The translations under genes were made by a program, and so were the position numbers. A DNA stretch of 64,000 nucleotides, taken from NCBI RefSeq assembly GCF_032917945.1, contig NZ_CP136624.1:7068001-7132000 (forward strand), written 5' to 3'. Origin of the DNA: Bradyrhizobium sp. sBnM-33 (GTDB lineage: Bacteria; Pseudomonadota; Alphaproteobacteria; Rhizobiales; Xanthobacteraceae). Below the pieces are notes generated by a model, which was not told the DNA's origin, ran no database searches, and worked only from the letters and a program-made list of their open reading frames with translations. Positions 55,917-63,902 of this stretch are shown one piece after another; position 1 is the stretch's first letter; every line of letters starts with the position of its first letter.

Positions 55917-57161
55917 CTATTTCATCGGCCAGACGGCTTCGGCGATGGCGGCTTGCGGCGGAAAGATGGTGACGAATTTGCCGCCGATGTATTGCAGCAG
56001 CACGGGGTCGGCGTCGTTGTTCTGGCCCAGCTCGTCGAATCTGACGCGCTTCCAGGGCATGATGGTCTGCTCGCCCGGAATGTCGGTCGCGACCAGCGCC
56101 TCGCGGATCTTTTCGCCGTCGATCGACTTGGCGCGGTTGATGGCGTCCGCCATCACCAATAGGCCCATGAACTGGCGCGAGGTGAGGTCGTTGAAATCCT
56201 TGCCCGACTTCTCCTTGAACATGGCATTGATCTTGCCGACCATCGGCCGCTTGGCGGCGAGATCGAGCGAGAAGCTGCCACGCGAGATCACGCCTTCGAG
56301 CTTGTCGCCGACCGCGTCATAGAGCGCCTTTTCGGAGAAACCGGCGTTCTGTGCGACGATCGCGTTCGGCTTGTAGCCGAGCTCGGCCATGGTCTTGACC
56401 AAAAGGATCCCGTCCGTGGTGTAGCTCGAAGGCATTAGCACGTCGGCATTCGCGTTCTTGAGCTGCTGCACCTCCGCCGACAATGACGGCGAGTTGGAGC
56501 GGTACTTGATGTCGGAGATGACCTTGTAGCCGCGATCGGCAGCCAGCTTGAGCTGGGTGTTGGCGGAGTCGGTGCCGAAAATGGTGTCCTCATGGAACAG
56601 CGACAGCGTATCGATCTTGGTGCCCTTCTTCTTCATCGCGTCGAAGAAGTTGAACATCGCAGCCGAAAACATCTCGTCGTGCGGCGCAGCGCGGAAATAG
56701 AATTTGAGGCCGCGCTTGTGCAGGCTCGGCGAGGAATTGTCCGCCGAGATGAACGGGACCTGGTAGCGCTCGCAGATCTGACTGACGGTCACCGCGACCG
56801 AACTCTGATAGGTGCCGATGACGGCGCAAACCTTCTCCTGGGTGATCAGGCGCTCGGTCTCGGCGCGGCCCTTCTGCGGGTCGGCCTGATGGTCGGCGAA
56901 CACGAGGCGGATCTTGGCGCCGCCGAGACCGGGCAATCCCTCGCCCTTCGCCAGCGGCAGATCGAAATCGTGGTTCTTGTTGATGATGTCGAGCGCAGTC
57001 TCAAACGACTTCTGGGCGTCAACGCCCATCTGCGCACTGGCGCCGGAGAACGGATAGATTACGCCGATCACCACTTCGGACGTTTGGGCGTGCGCGGCGA
57101 TCGGGCCGAGCGCAGCGGCGGCGGTAGCTCCAAGCAATACGTCACGGCGGCTGATGTTCAT
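55917..57161 (-). CDS. ABC transporter substrate-binding protein (amino-acid/amide type)
   Basis: A 414-residue periplasmic binding protein of the leucine-binding (Peripla_BP_6) family. The signal peptide carries a twin Arg: MNISRRDVLLGATAAAALGPIAAHA, cleaved about residue 25, suggesting Tat export. EVVIGVIYPFSGASAQMG opens the mature domain and VCAVIGTYQSSVAVTVSQICERYQVPFISADNSS is the first ligand loop. The ligand is not known; the adjacent catabolic genes point to an amino-acid derivative. First gene of the transporter part of the cluster and separated from livH by a palindrome. Confidence 0.93.
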   Translation of the reverse strand: MNISRRDVLLGATAAAALGPIAAHAQTSEVVIGVIYPFSGASAQMGVDAQKSFETALDIINKNHDFDLPLAKGEGLPGLGGAKIRLVFADHQADPQKGRAETERLITQEKVCAVIGTYQSSVAVTVSQICERYQVPFISADNSSPSLHKRGLKFYFRAAPHDEMFSAAMFNFFDAMKKKGTKIDTLSLFHEDTIFGTDSANTQLKLAADRGYKVISDIKYRSNSPSLSAEVQQLKNANADVLMPSSYTTDGILLVKTMAELGYKPNAIVAQNAGFSEKALYDAVGDKLEGVISRGSFSLDLAAKRPMVGKINAMFKEKSGKDFNDLTSRQFMGLLVMADAINRAKSIDGEKIREALVATDIPGEQTIMPWKRVRFDELGQNNDADPVLLQYIGGKFVTIFPPQAAIAEAVWPMK

Positions 57162-57243
57162 GGCGATATCCTTTGTTGGTCGGCAACTATCGATGAAACG
57201 GGCGAAGGGTACGGTAAAGCCTCAATGAGCAGCACGGGCTGCA

Positions 57244-58095
57244 TCAAAGCACGGCAAGCTGCTTGTTCATGAGATCGGTCACCAGCATCAATCCGGGCGC
57301 ATGCGTGATGGCGAACGGCAGCTTCGCGGCTGCGATTACCGATTGCGGGGTAACGCCGCACGCCCAGAACACCGGAATCTCGTCGGCTGCGACCGGCACC
57401 GGATCTCCGTAGTCGGGCTTGCTGATGTCGGCGATGCCGATCGACTGTGGATGGCCGAGATGCACCGGCGCACCGTGCACCGCCGGAAAGCGCGTGGTGA
57501 TCTGCACGGCGCGGATCGCATCCGCCGGCTTGAACGGCCGCATCGATACCACCATGGGACCTGCGAAAGGGCCCGCCGGGCTGCAGGCGATATTGGTGCG
57601 GTACATCGGCACGCGAACCTTGCGCTCGATGTGACGGATCGGCAGGCCCTCCGCCAACAGCGCCTCCTCGAACGAGAACGAACATCCGATCACGAAGGCA
57701 ACGAGATCATCGCGCCAATGCGCCATGATGTCGGTCGGCTCCTCCACCACTTCGCCGTCGCGCCAGACGCGATAGCGCGGCAAATCAGTGCGGACGTCGA
57801 GATCGATGCCGAGCGCGGGGATGCGGGGATCGCCGACATCGGACATGCCGATGATCGGGCACGGCTTGGGATTGAGCTGGCAGAACCGGTGAAATGCGCT
57901 CGCGAGTTTTTCCGGCAGGATCGCGAGGTTGCCCTGCACGAAACCGTTGGCGACTCCGGCCGTCGACGAAGTCATGCCGCTGCGGCAGGAATGGCGGGCC
58001 GCCACGCTGGGCGATAAATCTGGCCTATCGCGGCCCGTAATTTCCGTCCTCGCCAAGCCGGTCATCGTTGTCCCCGCTTCCGTTCTTATCGACAT
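57244..58095 (-). CDS. Putative hydro-lyase/D-glutamate cyclase family (DUF1445)
   Basis: A 283-residue cytoplasmic protein of the DUF1445/YcsI-type family. Core motifs: [11 protein letters not shown] (about residue 52), [70 protein letters not shown], and the C-terminal [12 protein letters not shown]...[13 protein letters not shown]. The mammalian relative (C14orf159) converts D-glutamate to 5-oxo-D-proline. Start ATG 58095; a second ATG 10 codons on is possible. Divergent from the LysR gene across a palindrome, so probably a LysR target. It lies 82 bp upstream of the binding-protein gene. Confidence 0.87.
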   Translation of the reverse strand: MSIRTEAGTTMTGLARTEITGRDRPDLSPSVAARHSCRSGMTSSTAGVANGFVQGNLAILPEKLASAFHRFCQLNPKPCPIIGMSDVGDPRIPALGIDLDVRTDLPRYRVWRDGEVVEEPTDIMAHWRDDLVAFVIGCSFSFEEALLAEGLPIRHIERKVRVPMYRTNIACSPAGPFAGPMVVSMRPFKPADAIRAVQITTRFPAVHGAPVHLGHPQSIGIADISKPDYGDPVPVAADEIPVFWACGVTPQSVIAAAKLPFAITHAPGLMLVTDLMNKQLAVL

Positions 58096-58146
58096 CTACT
58101 CCCGCATATGGCTATGATAATGTCTAATCGTCTTTTCTAATCAAGT

Positions 58147-58167
58147 TCGATAAATCGAATTTATCGA
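58147..58167. promoter_or_regulatory. Perfect palindrome with LysR box (T-N11-A)
   Basis: TCGATAAAT-CGA-ATTTATCGA: 9-bp perfect arms with a 3-bp centre. It contains ATAA-N7-TTAT and fits T-N11-A (T58151, A58163). It lies 18 bp before the LysR start and about 50 bp from the divergent hydro-lyase-like gene, which is the expected place for a LysR autoregulatory/activating site. Confidence 0.75.
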
Positions 58168-58185
58168 CTTGCGGGCAGAGGGTGC

Positions 58186-59103
58186 ATGACTGATTTCAAG
58201 GCAATTGAGACGTTCATGTGGGTGGTGACGCTCGGCAGCTTCCGCGGCGCGGCCCAGAAGCTCAACACCACCCAACCCGCGATCTCGCAACGGATCGCGC
58301 AGCTCGAACGCGAAGTAGGCGTGAAGCTCTTGCAGCGCGACCGCCGCATGGTGCTGCCGACGCCGAGCGGACGGCAATTGATGGTCTATGCCGAGAAGCT
58401 GATCGGACTGCGCTCGGAAATGCTGGCGGTGGTCGGCGACCATTCGGCGATGCGCGGCGTGCTGCGGCTCGGCGTCGCCGAGACCATCGTGCACACCTGG
58501 CTGACGCAGCTGATCAAGAGCGTCAATCACGCCTATCCCAACCTCTCGCTCGAGATCGAGGTCGACATCACCTCGAATTTGCGGACGCGGCTGCTAGCGC
58601 AGGAAATCGAGCTCGCATTCGTGCTCGGGCCGCTGACCGCGCCGAGCATCAGCAACCGCGTGCTGTGCGACTATCCCGTAGGATTCCTGGCCAGCCCCAT
58701 GCTTGGGCTGGGCAACCGTCAACTCACGGTGCACGATCTGGCAAAATTTCCGATCATCACCTTTTCGCGCCGGACGCAGCCCTATGAGATGGTGCGCTCC
58801 CTGTTCAACCGCCCCGATCTGCCGCCGATCCGCCTGCACGCCAGCGCGTCGATCGCCACCGTCATCCACATGGCGATCGAAGGCCTCGGCATTGCCGTGA
58901 TACCGACCGCGATCGTCGATAGCGAAATGGCCGATGGGCGGCTGCAACTGCTGTCGACCAATGTACAACTGCCGCTACTCACGTTTTCGGCGAGTTGGCT
59001 TGCCTCCCCCGATACGGTCGCGGTTGAGCGCGTGGCCGAACTTGCCGCCAATCTCGCGCAGGGCGGCGTCATTGTTGACGCGCCGCGCGAGGCGCGTCAT
59101 TGA
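58186..59103 (+). CDS. LysR-family transcriptional regulator
   Basis: A 305-residue LysR regulator. The N-terminal winged helix-turn-helix reads FMWVVTLGSFRGAAQKLNTT, QPAISQRIAQLEREVG (residues 8-44), and the effector domain (about 90-290) has GVLRLGVAETIVHTW and IEGLGIAVIPTAIV. It starts at ATG 58186. It is divergent from the hydro-lyase-like/binding-protein/liv cluster and co-directional with the hydrolase and dehydrogenase genes, so it is placed to control both sides through the palindrome at 58147-58167. The inducer is unknown. Confidence 0.94.
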   Translation: MTDFKAIETFMWVVTLGSFRGAAQKLNTTQPAISQRIAQLEREVGVKLLQRDRRMVLPTPSGRQLMVYAEKLIGLRSEMLAVVGDHSAMRGVLRLGVAETIVHTWLTQLIKSVNHAYPNLSLEIEVDITSNLRTRLLAQEIELAFVLGPLTAPSISNRVLCDYPVGFLASPMLGLGNRQLTVHDLAKFPIITFSRRTQPYEMVRSLFNRPDLPPIRLHASASIATVIHMAIEGLGIAVIPTAIVDSEMADGRLQLLSTNVQLPLLTFSASWLASPDTVAVERVAELAANLAQGGVIVDAPREARH

Positions 59104-59143
59104 AAAGCTAGCCTCGCGTATCGTCTGAACTTCGGAACGGCCA

Positions 59144-60394
59144 ATGACAAAAATCGCCTCCAACCTGCAAATCGATTCCGCCCGGCTGTGGGGCACGATT
59201 CACGAAACCGCCAAATTCGGCGCGACGCCGAAAGGCGGCGTGCGGCGGCTGACGCTCGGGCCTGAAGACAAGCAGGTGCGCGACTGGTTCCGGAACGCCT
59301 GCGAGGCCGCAGGGCTGGAAGTGCATGTCGATGCGCTCGGTTCGATGTTCGGCCTGCGCAAGGGACGCGACATGTCGAAGGCTCCCGTCGGCCTCGGCTC
59401 GCATCTCGACACCCAGCCGACCGGCGGCAAATATGACGGCGTGCTCGGCACGCTGGCGGCGCTGGAAGTGGTGCGCACGCTCAACGATGCCGGCATCGAG
59501 ACCGAAGCGCCGATCTGCATCTGCAACTGGACCAACGAGGAAGGCTCGCGCTTTGCGCCGGCGATGATGGCTTCTGCCGCTTATGTCGGCGATTTCACGA
59601 CCGACGACATTTTGTCGCGCAAGGACGCCGAGGGCGTCACGGTGGCGGAGGCGCTCGACAGCATCGGCTATCGCGGTGACGCGCCGGTGGGGCGCCAAAA
59701 ATTCTCAGGCTTCGTCGAGCTGCATATCGAACAGGGCCCGATCCTGGAGGCCGAGAACAAGACCATCGGCGTGGTCGATTCCGGTCAGGGCGTGTTGTGG
59801 TACGACGGCAAGATCACCGGGTTCGAGAGCCATGCCGGCTCGACGCCGATGCCGCTGCGCCGCGATGCGCTGGCGACGCTGTCGGAAATCGTGCTGGCGA
59901 TGGAAGCAATCGCCAAGAAGCACGGTCCGAAAGCGGTCGGCACCGTCGGCGAAGCCGTGATCGCCAACCCCTCGCGCAACGTCATTCCCGGCGAGATCGC
60001 CTTCACCGTTGATTGCCGCAGCGCGGATGCGGCCATCATGGACGCGCTGGACAAGGATTTGCGCGCTGCGATTGCCGAGATCGCGGCGCGGCGCAAGGTC
60101 GAGGTTCAGTTCGATCTGATCTGGCGCAAGTCGCCGACCCATTTCGATCCCAAACTGGTGGATGCGGTGGAGAACGCCGCAAAAATGCTCGGCTATTCGC
60201 ACCGCCGCATCACCTCCGGCGCCGGCCATGATGCCTGCAACCTCAACATGGTGATGCCAGCGGCGATGGTGTTCGTGCCTTGCAAGGACGGCATCAGCCA
60301 CAACGAGCTGGAGGACGCCACGCAATCCGATTGCGCGGCGGGCGCCAACGTGCTGATGCATACCGTGCTGGCGCTGGCCGGCGTCGCATCCTGA
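59144..60394 (+). CDS. Zn-dependent amidohydrolase (N-carbamoyl-L-amino-acid hydrolase/allantoate amidohydrolase type)
   Basis: A 416-residue M20-family hydrolase of the AmaB/HyuC/AllC group. Metal and catalytic motifs: GLGSHLDTQPTGGKYDGVLG (residues 83-102), NWTNEEGSRFAP near 127, VELHIEQGPILE near 188, SGAGHDACNLN near 357 and GISHNELE near 385. Members remove the carbamoyl group from N-carbamoyl-amino acids, or hydrolyse allantoate or ureidoglycolate-type compounds. 40 bp after the LysR gene, before a 2-hydroxyacid dehydrogenase. No signal peptide. Confidence 0.92.
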   Translation: MTKIASNLQIDSARLWGTIHETAKFGATPKGGVRRLTLGPEDKQVRDWFRNACEAAGLEVHVDALGSMFGLRKGRDMSKAPVGLGSHLDTQPTGGKYDGVLGTLAALEVVRTLNDAGIETEAPICICNWTNEEGSRFAPAMMASAAYVGDFTTDDILSRKDAEGVTVAEALDSIGYRGDAPVGRQKFSGFVELHIEQGPILEAENKTIGVVDSGQGVLWYDGKITGFESHAGSTPMPLRRDALATLSEIVLAMEAIAKKHGPKAVGTVGEAVIANPSRNVIPGEIAFTVDCRSADAAIMDALDKDLRAAIAEIAARRKVEVQFDLIWRKSPTHFDPKLVDAVENAAKMLGYSHRRITSGAGHDACNLNMVMPAAMVFVPCKDGISHNELEDATQSDCAAGANVLMHTVLALAGVAS

Positions 60395-60421
60395 TATCAA
60401 ACCAAGAAACGGGGGAATGCC

Positions 60422-61336
60422 GTGCGCGGAGTTTTCGTCGACGCCAATGAATCGCTGGCCGTAATCTTTGAGCGGCTGCAGCAGCCCGGCGATCCCGAGG
60501 TGCTGATCCACCGGGATCCCGATATCACCTCGGATCAATATCCCAAGATCCTCGACGGCGCCGAGATCGCAATCGTCGATCACACCGCGCTGCCCACCGA
60601 TATCGCGAAGAAATGCACGGGCCTGAGGCACGTGGTGTTTCTCGGCACCGGCGCACGCAGCTACATGAATCCGGAAGAGCTCGCCGAGCTCGGGATCGAG
60701 GTGCACCTGATCAAGGGCTATGGCGACACGGCGGTCGCCGAATGCGCTGTTGCGCTGATGTGGGAAGGCGCGCGCGGCCTTGCCAAGATGGACCGCGGTA
60801 TCCGCGCCGGCAACTGGCTGCGCGACGACGGCATGCAACTGACCGGCAAGACGCTCGGCCTGATCGGCTTCGGCGGCATCGCCGCCGAAGTCGCGCGGAT
60901 CGCGATCGGCTCCGGCATGCGCGTGATCGCCTGGAACCGGTCGCCGAAAAAACATCCGAAGGTCGAGTTCGTCGATCTCGACGAACTCTTGACTGAGAGC
61001 GACGTGGTCTCGATCCATCTGCTGCTCAACGACGAGACACGCGGCATGATCTCGCGCGCCTGCATCGAGGCGATGAAACCCGGCGTCATCCTGATCAACA
61101 CCGCGCGCGGCGCCATCGTCGACGAGGAAGCGATGATCGATGCCCTGAAATCGGGCCAGATCCGCCATGCCGGCCTCGACGTCTTCAACATCGAACCGCT
61201 GCCGGCCGATCATCCCCTGACCAAGCTCCCCAACGTGACGCTGTCGGCGCATTCGGCGTTCCGTACGCCGGAAGCGAGCGAGAATCTGATGCGCGCGGCG
61301 TGGGAGCATTGCCGAAGGATTGTGAAGCGAAAATAG
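60422..61336 (+). CDS. D-isomer-specific 2-hydroxyacid dehydrogenase
   Basis: A 304-residue NAD-dependent dehydrogenase. The Rossmann motif LGLIGFGGIAAEVARIA is near residue 146; the catalytic Arg is in INTARGAIVDEEAM, the Glu in DVFNIEPLP, and the His in SAHSAFRTPEA. It could reduce a 2-oxoacid or oxidise a 2-hydroxyacid formed after deamination of the transported compound. The start is GTG 60422 (MRGVFVDAN) with GGGGGAA 8 nt upstream. 27 bp after the hydrolase gene; the two are likely co-transcribed, with a hairpin overlapping the stop codon. Confidence 0.92.
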   Translation: MRGVFVDANESLAVIFERLQQPGDPEVLIHRDPDITSDQYPKILDGAEIAIVDHTALPTDIAKKCTGLRHVVFLGTGARSYMNPEELAELGIEVHLIKGYGDTAVAECAVALMWEGARGLAKMDRGIRAGNWLRDDGMQLTGKTLGLIGFGGIAAEVARIAIGSGMRVIAWNRSPKKHPKVEFVDLDELLTESDVVSIHLLLNDETRGMISRACIEAMKPGVILINTARGAIVDEEAMIDALKSGQIRHAGLDVFNIEPLPADHPLTKLPNVTLSAHSAFRTPEASENLMRAAWEHCRRIVKRK

Positions 61337-61356
61337 CGGCAGCGAACCCTGCCGCT
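61335..61356 (+). terminator. Hairpin at the end of the LysR-hydrolase-dehydrogenase unit
   Basis: AGCGGCAG (61335-61342) pairs perfectly with CTGCCGCT (61349-61356), with a 6-nt loop. The left arm includes the last two bases of the stop codon. No T-run follows. Confidence 0.5.
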
Positions 61357-61435
61357 TGAACCGGCCCGCACGATCGCGCGACAACGAAGAGCGGCACCTC
61401 GAGGGCCGCCGGCCGGCGCGCCATCCGAGGTCCAC

Positions 61436-61803
61436 ATGCTGTCACTCTTCAAGAAGCCGCTGTTCAATCGAGACAAGTCCGCTACCCCTGCGGATCCCCA
61501 TGCACTGCGGCTCGCGCTTACGAGCGGGAGCTTGGCGAACCCGAATATACATTCCGCGATCCCGGCGACCGTCGCATCGACGGCCGCGATTTCGTGCCAG
61601 ATTGCGAAGAGGGTTCGGATGAAGGCTACGTTCTGCTGACCAACGGCATGAGCGAGCAGCGCATGGCCGTTCCAGCTCAGGCGGAAGCAAAGCGCGGCGC
61701 CGAGCTGACGTGGTACGTCCGCGACGCGACGCCGGAAATCAGCACGACCCTGCGCTGGCTGGCTTCGTTGCCGTTCATCGACAATACCTGGTTCGGATTT
61801 TGA
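61436..61803 (+). pseudogene. SUFU-like domain protein, frameshifted and truncated
   Basis: ATG 61436 opens MLSLFKKPLFNRDKSATPADPHALRLA. Near 61512-61516 one base seems lost, and a second frame continues AYERELGEPEYTFRDPGDRR, then YVLLTNGMSEQRMAVPAQ, AELTWYVRDATPEIS and LRWLASLPFIDNTWFGF before a TGA at 61801. The second part matches bacterial suppressor-of-fused-like proteins, which normally continue FGHTxPMP for another ~80 residues. Here the stop follows directly, and MPWQNPP appears in another frame 61802 on, suggesting a second frameshift. SUFU-like proteins are known as immunity proteins of polymorphic toxins. Confidence 0.68.
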
Positions 61804-62019
61804 TGCCGTGGCAAAATCCGCCTTGTTTCGCCGACATGCGCGGCTTGGACGAGCCCCATGGCGACCCCGGTGCTAAACTTGGGTCTGCTGAACCGGCAAT
61901 GCGCATGCGGCGCTGCGGCGTTTCTCGGTGGCATCTGGATCCAACGCGCGAGTGCGACAGGATCGAGCAAGATCCGTTTCGTAAGCTTACGAAACAGGCC
62001 ATCAACCAGTCGCCGAATT

Positions 62020-62490
62020 CTATTTGGCCAAGGACAAGCTAATCCGCGTGACGATAGCATCCCATTGGCGTTCCTCCGCCGCTGGATAATTGATCAAGAC
62101 GCAGTTCATGAAGCCTTTCGCGCGGTTGCACCGATTATACCAAGTGTGGCCGTTTAGAACACCGGAAACGGCGAAAAACTTAGGAGTCACTCTTCTGTAT
62201 TGCATATCGGCTGGCGGCCGCATCTTTTCCAGAAAAACGGCAGGGGAATCGTTATCTGGATTAGGAAACGACTTGATCGTGAGGTTGGCCCGGTAATCCT
62301 TCGTAAAAAGATGGCGCTCAAGTGTCCCCTCTGTTGCGCCCCTGTCCTCCTCGAAAATTGATACTGGAACATCCACGCTCAGTCCGGTGGCGGGAATTGC
62401 GTATCTTCGCCATTCCACGCTGGCCGCAGTAGCCTCCGCTAAGGGCATAAAGCTGAGAACAATAGCAGCGAGCCGCCGACCCGAGCACAT
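62020..62490 (-). CDS. Secreted hypothetical protein
   Basis: A 156-residue protein with a probable signal peptide (MCSGRRLAAIVLSFMPLAEATAA, cleaved about residue 23). The mature part has a beta-rich pattern, WRRYAIPATGLSVDVPVSIF, and a C-terminal GHTWYNRCNRAKGFMNCVLI with two Cys that could form a disulfide; the end is ERQWDAIVTRISLSLAK. It looks like a family of periplasmic proteins in related soil bacteria, function unknown. No operon partner. Its codon use is less GC-biased than that of the core genes in the window. Confidence 0.72.
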   Translation of the reverse strand: MCSGRRLAAIVLSFMPLAEATAASVEWRRYAIPATGLSVDVPVSIFEEDRGATEGTLERHLFTKDYRANLTIKSFPNPDNDSPAVFLEKMRPPADMQYRRVTPKFFAVSGVLNGHTWYNRCNRAKGFMNCVLINYPAAEERQWDAIVTRISLSLAK

Positions 62491-62977
62491 GGTCGAGATC
62501 CAACATCCTTAACTCAAGCACCAGCCGCCCGCGTTGCCGCGCGGTTCTAAACGACCGGCAAAATGGTCAACGATCTGATGGCGTTCACGTTCCTCGATCA
62601 TGCTTGCCGACGGCTCCGGGAAAAGGGTCGGTTACAAAAAATTTGCTTATGAAACTTTCAGAGACCCATGTGTAACCCACGGCGGTTACGACTGTCGTCA
62701 CTTTCAATATGTGGAGAACACGCCGTGCCCATTCCTGTTTCGACAGTTCGCGGCTTCAATAGCTTCGGCATCACGCTTCATATTCCCGGCAGGGACGCTG
62801 ACGATCTCTTAGAAATTTGGATCAGCCGCCAAATAGGCGAACATCGGACCATATTTTGATCCTCAACTGCGGCTGCGAGGAGGTTGCAGATCATTCGGTA
62901 GACGATTGATCTTGCCAGCGCCGCGCTTGCCCTGACAATGGCGGCGCGGCGGCCGCGATTCCGAACTCGCCTCAGTG
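62491..62977. other. 487-bp low-coding stretch
   Basis: The sequence is more AT-rich than the core of the window. Only the 44-codon frame at 62725-62859 is worth mention. No repeat of the families seen elsewhere is present. Confidence 0.4.
62725..62859 (+). CDS. Possible small hypothetical protein
   Basis: A 44-residue frame from GTG 62725 with GGAGAA 8 nt upstream: MPIPVSTVRGFNSFG, ITLHIPGRDADDLLEIW, ending HRTIF. The amino-acid composition is protein-like, but there is no recognised family and the frame is short. It could be the remains of a larger gene. Confidence 0.3.
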   Translation: MPIPVSTVRGFNSFGITLHIPGRDADDLLEIWISRQIGEHRTIF

Positions 62978-63097
62978 ATGGATGCCGCGCGACCGATCCA
63001 TCCGCGCGAGCGCGATGCTTTCCTGTGCGATGTGATCGGCGAGCTTCAGAAGTATCCCGAGCTTGGTCCCGGCATCGTCGGCCGTGTCGATCGCTGA
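62978..63097 (+). CDS. Small hypothetical protein (probably truncated)
   Basis: A 39-residue frame from ATG 62978: MDAARPIHPRERDAFLCDVI, then GELQKYPELGPGIVGRVDR. The pattern (arginine-rich start, helix, ELGPGIVGRV) resembles small proteins of about 80 residues seen in rhizobial accessory regions, so a C-terminal half seems missing. Its last 14 bases overlap the start of the DUF2285-like gene (63084). Confidence 0.45.
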   Translation: MDAARPIHPRERDAFLCDVIGELQKYPELGPGIVGRVDR

Positions 63098-63333
63098 CGT
63101 AGCGCCAGCCGGACCAGCCCTCACTGAGTATGACGAGGAGCACATGATCACTTACATGCGCGTGCTTGCCGACCAACAAGGCGCCGACTGGCGTGAAGTC
63201 TCTCGGATCGTGCTGCACATCGATCCAGACACCGAGGCCGACCGCGCGCGGCTGGCGTTCGAAAGCCATCTCTTGAAGTGCCAGATGGATGACGGAGCAA
63301 GGTTATCGCCATTTGTTGCGACGCGGCTCCTGA
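63084..63333 (+). pseudogene. DUF2285-like protein, frameshifted (QseM/FseA-type family)
   Basis: From GTG 63084: MSIADVAPAGPALTEYDEEH, MITYMRVLADQQGADWREVS, RIVLHIDPDTEADRARLAFE, SHLLK. One extra T at about 63279 shifts the frame; the other frame continues ARWMTEQGYRHLLRRGS to a TGA at 63331. The restored 82-residue protein has the YD-H...GADW...IDP...SHL-RARWMT-GYR-LL pattern of DUF2285. On the Mesorhizobium symbiosis element such proteins (QseM; FseA, made by a programmed frameshift) control excision and transfer. No stop codon sits at the shift in frame 0, so mutation is more likely than recoding. Confidence 0.65.
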
Positions 63334-63388
63334 TCATTGCGACGCCTGCCCTTCTAGTCTCGATCATCGCTAGGCGTAGCCTTCTCGG

Positions 63389-63613
63389 CTAGAGCCTTGA
63401 TGGTGTGGACCGGATTGTTAGGGGCGCTTGCGGTCGCGGTCGTGGCAAAGGAGGTGATAGAGGCTCCGCGAAGGCAATGGGCTTGACCACGGGAGGCTGC
63501 GGCTGCGTGATCGAAGCGACTGGCGCGTTGTCAACGGGATTGCTGTGGCGGCCTAAAGTGTACGCCCCTAGCGCAGTGGCACCCAGCAGAACGAGTAGCG
63601 CTTTTGCCCGCAT
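63389..63613 (-). CDS. Small membrane-anchored or secreted Pro-rich protein
   Basis: A 74-residue protein from ATG 63613: MRAKALLVLLGATALGAYTL is a hydrophobic N-terminal anchor or signal, followed by a Pro-rich tail (TQPQPPVVKPIAF...PLPRPRPQAP). Such proteins usually cross the periplasm. An upstream ATG (63649) would add 12 residues but overlaps the neighbour. It lies 16 bp downstream of the small gene at 63630-63806, likely one unit. Function unknown. Confidence 0.55.
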   Translation of the reverse strand: MRAKALLVLLGATALGAYTLGRHSNPVDNAPVASITQPQPPVVKPIAFAEPLSPPLPRPRPQAPLTIRSTPSRL

Positions 63614-63629
63614 ACTCGCGCCGCTACCT

Positions 63630-63806
63630 TTAGCCGGTCTTTCGAGCATTCATGGCCCGCTCAACCTCGTCGGCTAATTCATCCAGATGCCGCGCAAGCC
63701 GGTCGAACATTTCACGCTTCGCTTTGTCGGTAGCCAAGTCCCTGACAAGCGCGCATTCGGCCGCGTCTTTGCGCAGCTTCTCCAGATGGGTTTGATAATC
63801 CTTCAT
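63630..63806 (-). CDS. Small helical hypothetical protein (58 residues)
   Basis: From ATG 63806: MKDYQTHLEKLRKDAAECAL, VRDLATDKAKREMFDRLARH, LDELADEVERAMNARKTG, stop TAA. Strongly helical and charged, of a type common in Bradyrhizobium (KDY...HL-KLRKDAAE...ATD--KR-MF-RLA-HL). GGGGAC lies 5 nt before the ATG. Two palindromic operators lie 60-100 bp upstream (63863-63902). Confidence 0.75.
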   Translation of the reverse strand: MKDYQTHLEKLRKDAAECALVRDLATDKAKREMFDRLARHLDELADEVERAMNARKTG

Positions 63807-63862
63807 CGTCCCCTGCCTGTCTTAATTTTTCATGACCGTGGCACGGAGAAACAGGAAACTGA

Positions 63863-63902
63863 CTAACAAATGTTAGGTCGGGCAGGAACTAACAAATGTT
63901 AT
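63863..63902. promoter_or_regulatory. Tandem palindromic operators
   Basis: CTAACAAATGTTAG (63863-63876) and CTAACAAATGTTAT (63889-63902): inner arms TAACA/TGTTA, centre AA, repeated at a distance of 26 bp, about 2.5 helical turns. Such paired sites are typical of TetR-type repressors or similar dimers; the protein is not in the window. They lie 57-96 bp upstream of the small gene at 63630-63806 and may also serve a gene beyond the window's end. Confidence 0.6.

Noticed and set aside
59705..61435. A 576-codon open frame on the minus strand
   Set aside because: It is antisense to the hydrolase and dehydrogenase genes, His/Asp/Arg-rich and without any recognisable motif.
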